DNA of 64,000 bases from Sapria himalayana (Eukaryota > Streptophyta > Magnoliopsida > Malpighiales > Rafflesiaceae), in the NCBI GenBank assembly GCA_029783825.1, contig JAREIK010017253.1, forward strand, positions 1 through 64,000, read 5' to 3'. Below the pieces are notes generated by a model. The model had not been told where the DNA came from and made no database searches. It saw nothing but the letters and a program-made list of their open reading frames with translations. Below, in pieces: positions 63,548 through 64,000 of this stretch. Both the position numbers and the translations under genes were made by a program. How positions within the stretch are numbered: the first letter of the stretch is position 1; the number at the start of each line of letters is the position of its first letter.

Positions 63548-64000
63548 TTTATAGACAGATACATTGCCTGATAGATAGTCAAGATTAGTAGACAAATTGA
63601 TAGAAAGATTATTAGATAGATATATATAAAAATATATTGAAAGATAGATAGACATATAGATAGTCATATAGATATACCTATAGATATATAGGTAGAATAT
63701 TAGATAGATAAATAGATATACAGATAAAGAGATATAGTTAGATAGATAGATTGATTGAAAAATAGATAGACAGATAAATAGATTGATAGATAAATAGGTA
63801 GACAAATAGATGGATAGAAAGAAAGATAGATAGATAGACAAATTGACAGATGAACGGACAGACAGATAGATAGACAGACAGACAGACAGATAGATAGATA
63901 AATAGACAGACAGACAGACAGATAGATAGATAGATGGATATACAGATAAATAAATAGATTGATAGATAGATAGATAGATAGATTGATTGATTGATAGAAA
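61697..64000 (+). repeat. Degenerate GATA satellite, running off the right edge
   Basis: Same sense as 57845-61530. It contains TA runs at 63036-63062 and 63490-63511, the latter followed by a CA run at about 63512-63545. Short GACA-rich patches near 63850-63925 and GATT patches at the edge reflect local expansion of variants. No gene. Confidence 0.95.

Overview
The window is strongly AT-rich nuclear DNA of a flowering plant. The evidence is the type of wreckage it holds: CACTA (En/Spm) elements with both a TNP2-type and a TNPA-type gene, Ty1/copia retrotransposon pieces, a hAT element with a DUF659-type transposase, and exons of a plant ARM-repeat gene of the ARIA/ABAP1 type with plant-like splice sites. 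I cannot fix the species. I see no intact protein-coding gene, no tRNA or rRNA and no CRISPR array; every recognisable coding sequence is broken.

Layout. About a third of the window is degenerate GATA/TATC tetranucleotide satellite: 1-2570 (TATC on +), 34686-35035 (TATC), 35086-46985 (GATA on +), 57845-61530 (GATA) and 61697-64000 (GATA). The strand sense flips once, near 35.04 kb. The satellite is interrupted by two large transposon blocks and one short one.

Block 1 (about 2.57-34.69 kb) is a nest. A CACTA element (CACTA-1) has a decayed TNP2 gene at 5480-9556 and a subterminal repeat array ending in TTGTAGTG at 21761. It is split by a minus-strand copia element (copia-1: 5' LTR and PBS near 19.48 kb, GAG-pre-integrase at 18.3 kb, integrase at 9.85-10.38 kb). 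That copia is split inside its integrase region by a hAT element at 10378-18234. CACTA-1 TNP2 also carries a roughly 0.5 kb insertion flanked by 15-base direct repeats. To the right, CACTA-2 (TNP2 24620-28318, TNPA-like 28459-30436, right end 33018) sits in a plus-strand copia (copia-2) whose RT/RNase H and 3' LTR follow directly at 33.02-34.69 kb.

Block 2 (about 47.0-57.84 kb) is bounded by inverted CACTA-type subterminal sequence and lies within GATA satellite of one strand sense. I read it as a third, non-autonomous CACTA element (CACTA-3). On its minus strand it holds a TNPA-like tail, an unidentified exon-like segment, and five consecutive exons of an ARIA-like BTB/ARM gene with recognisable splice signals but also nonsense and frameshift lesions. 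This looks like transposon capture of a host gene. A hAT-like non-autonomous element lies next to the captured exons. Block 3 (61531-61696) is a truncated CACTA right end inside the satellite.

The genes do not form a working pathway. The window records successive insertion and decay inside a large simple-sequence satellite.
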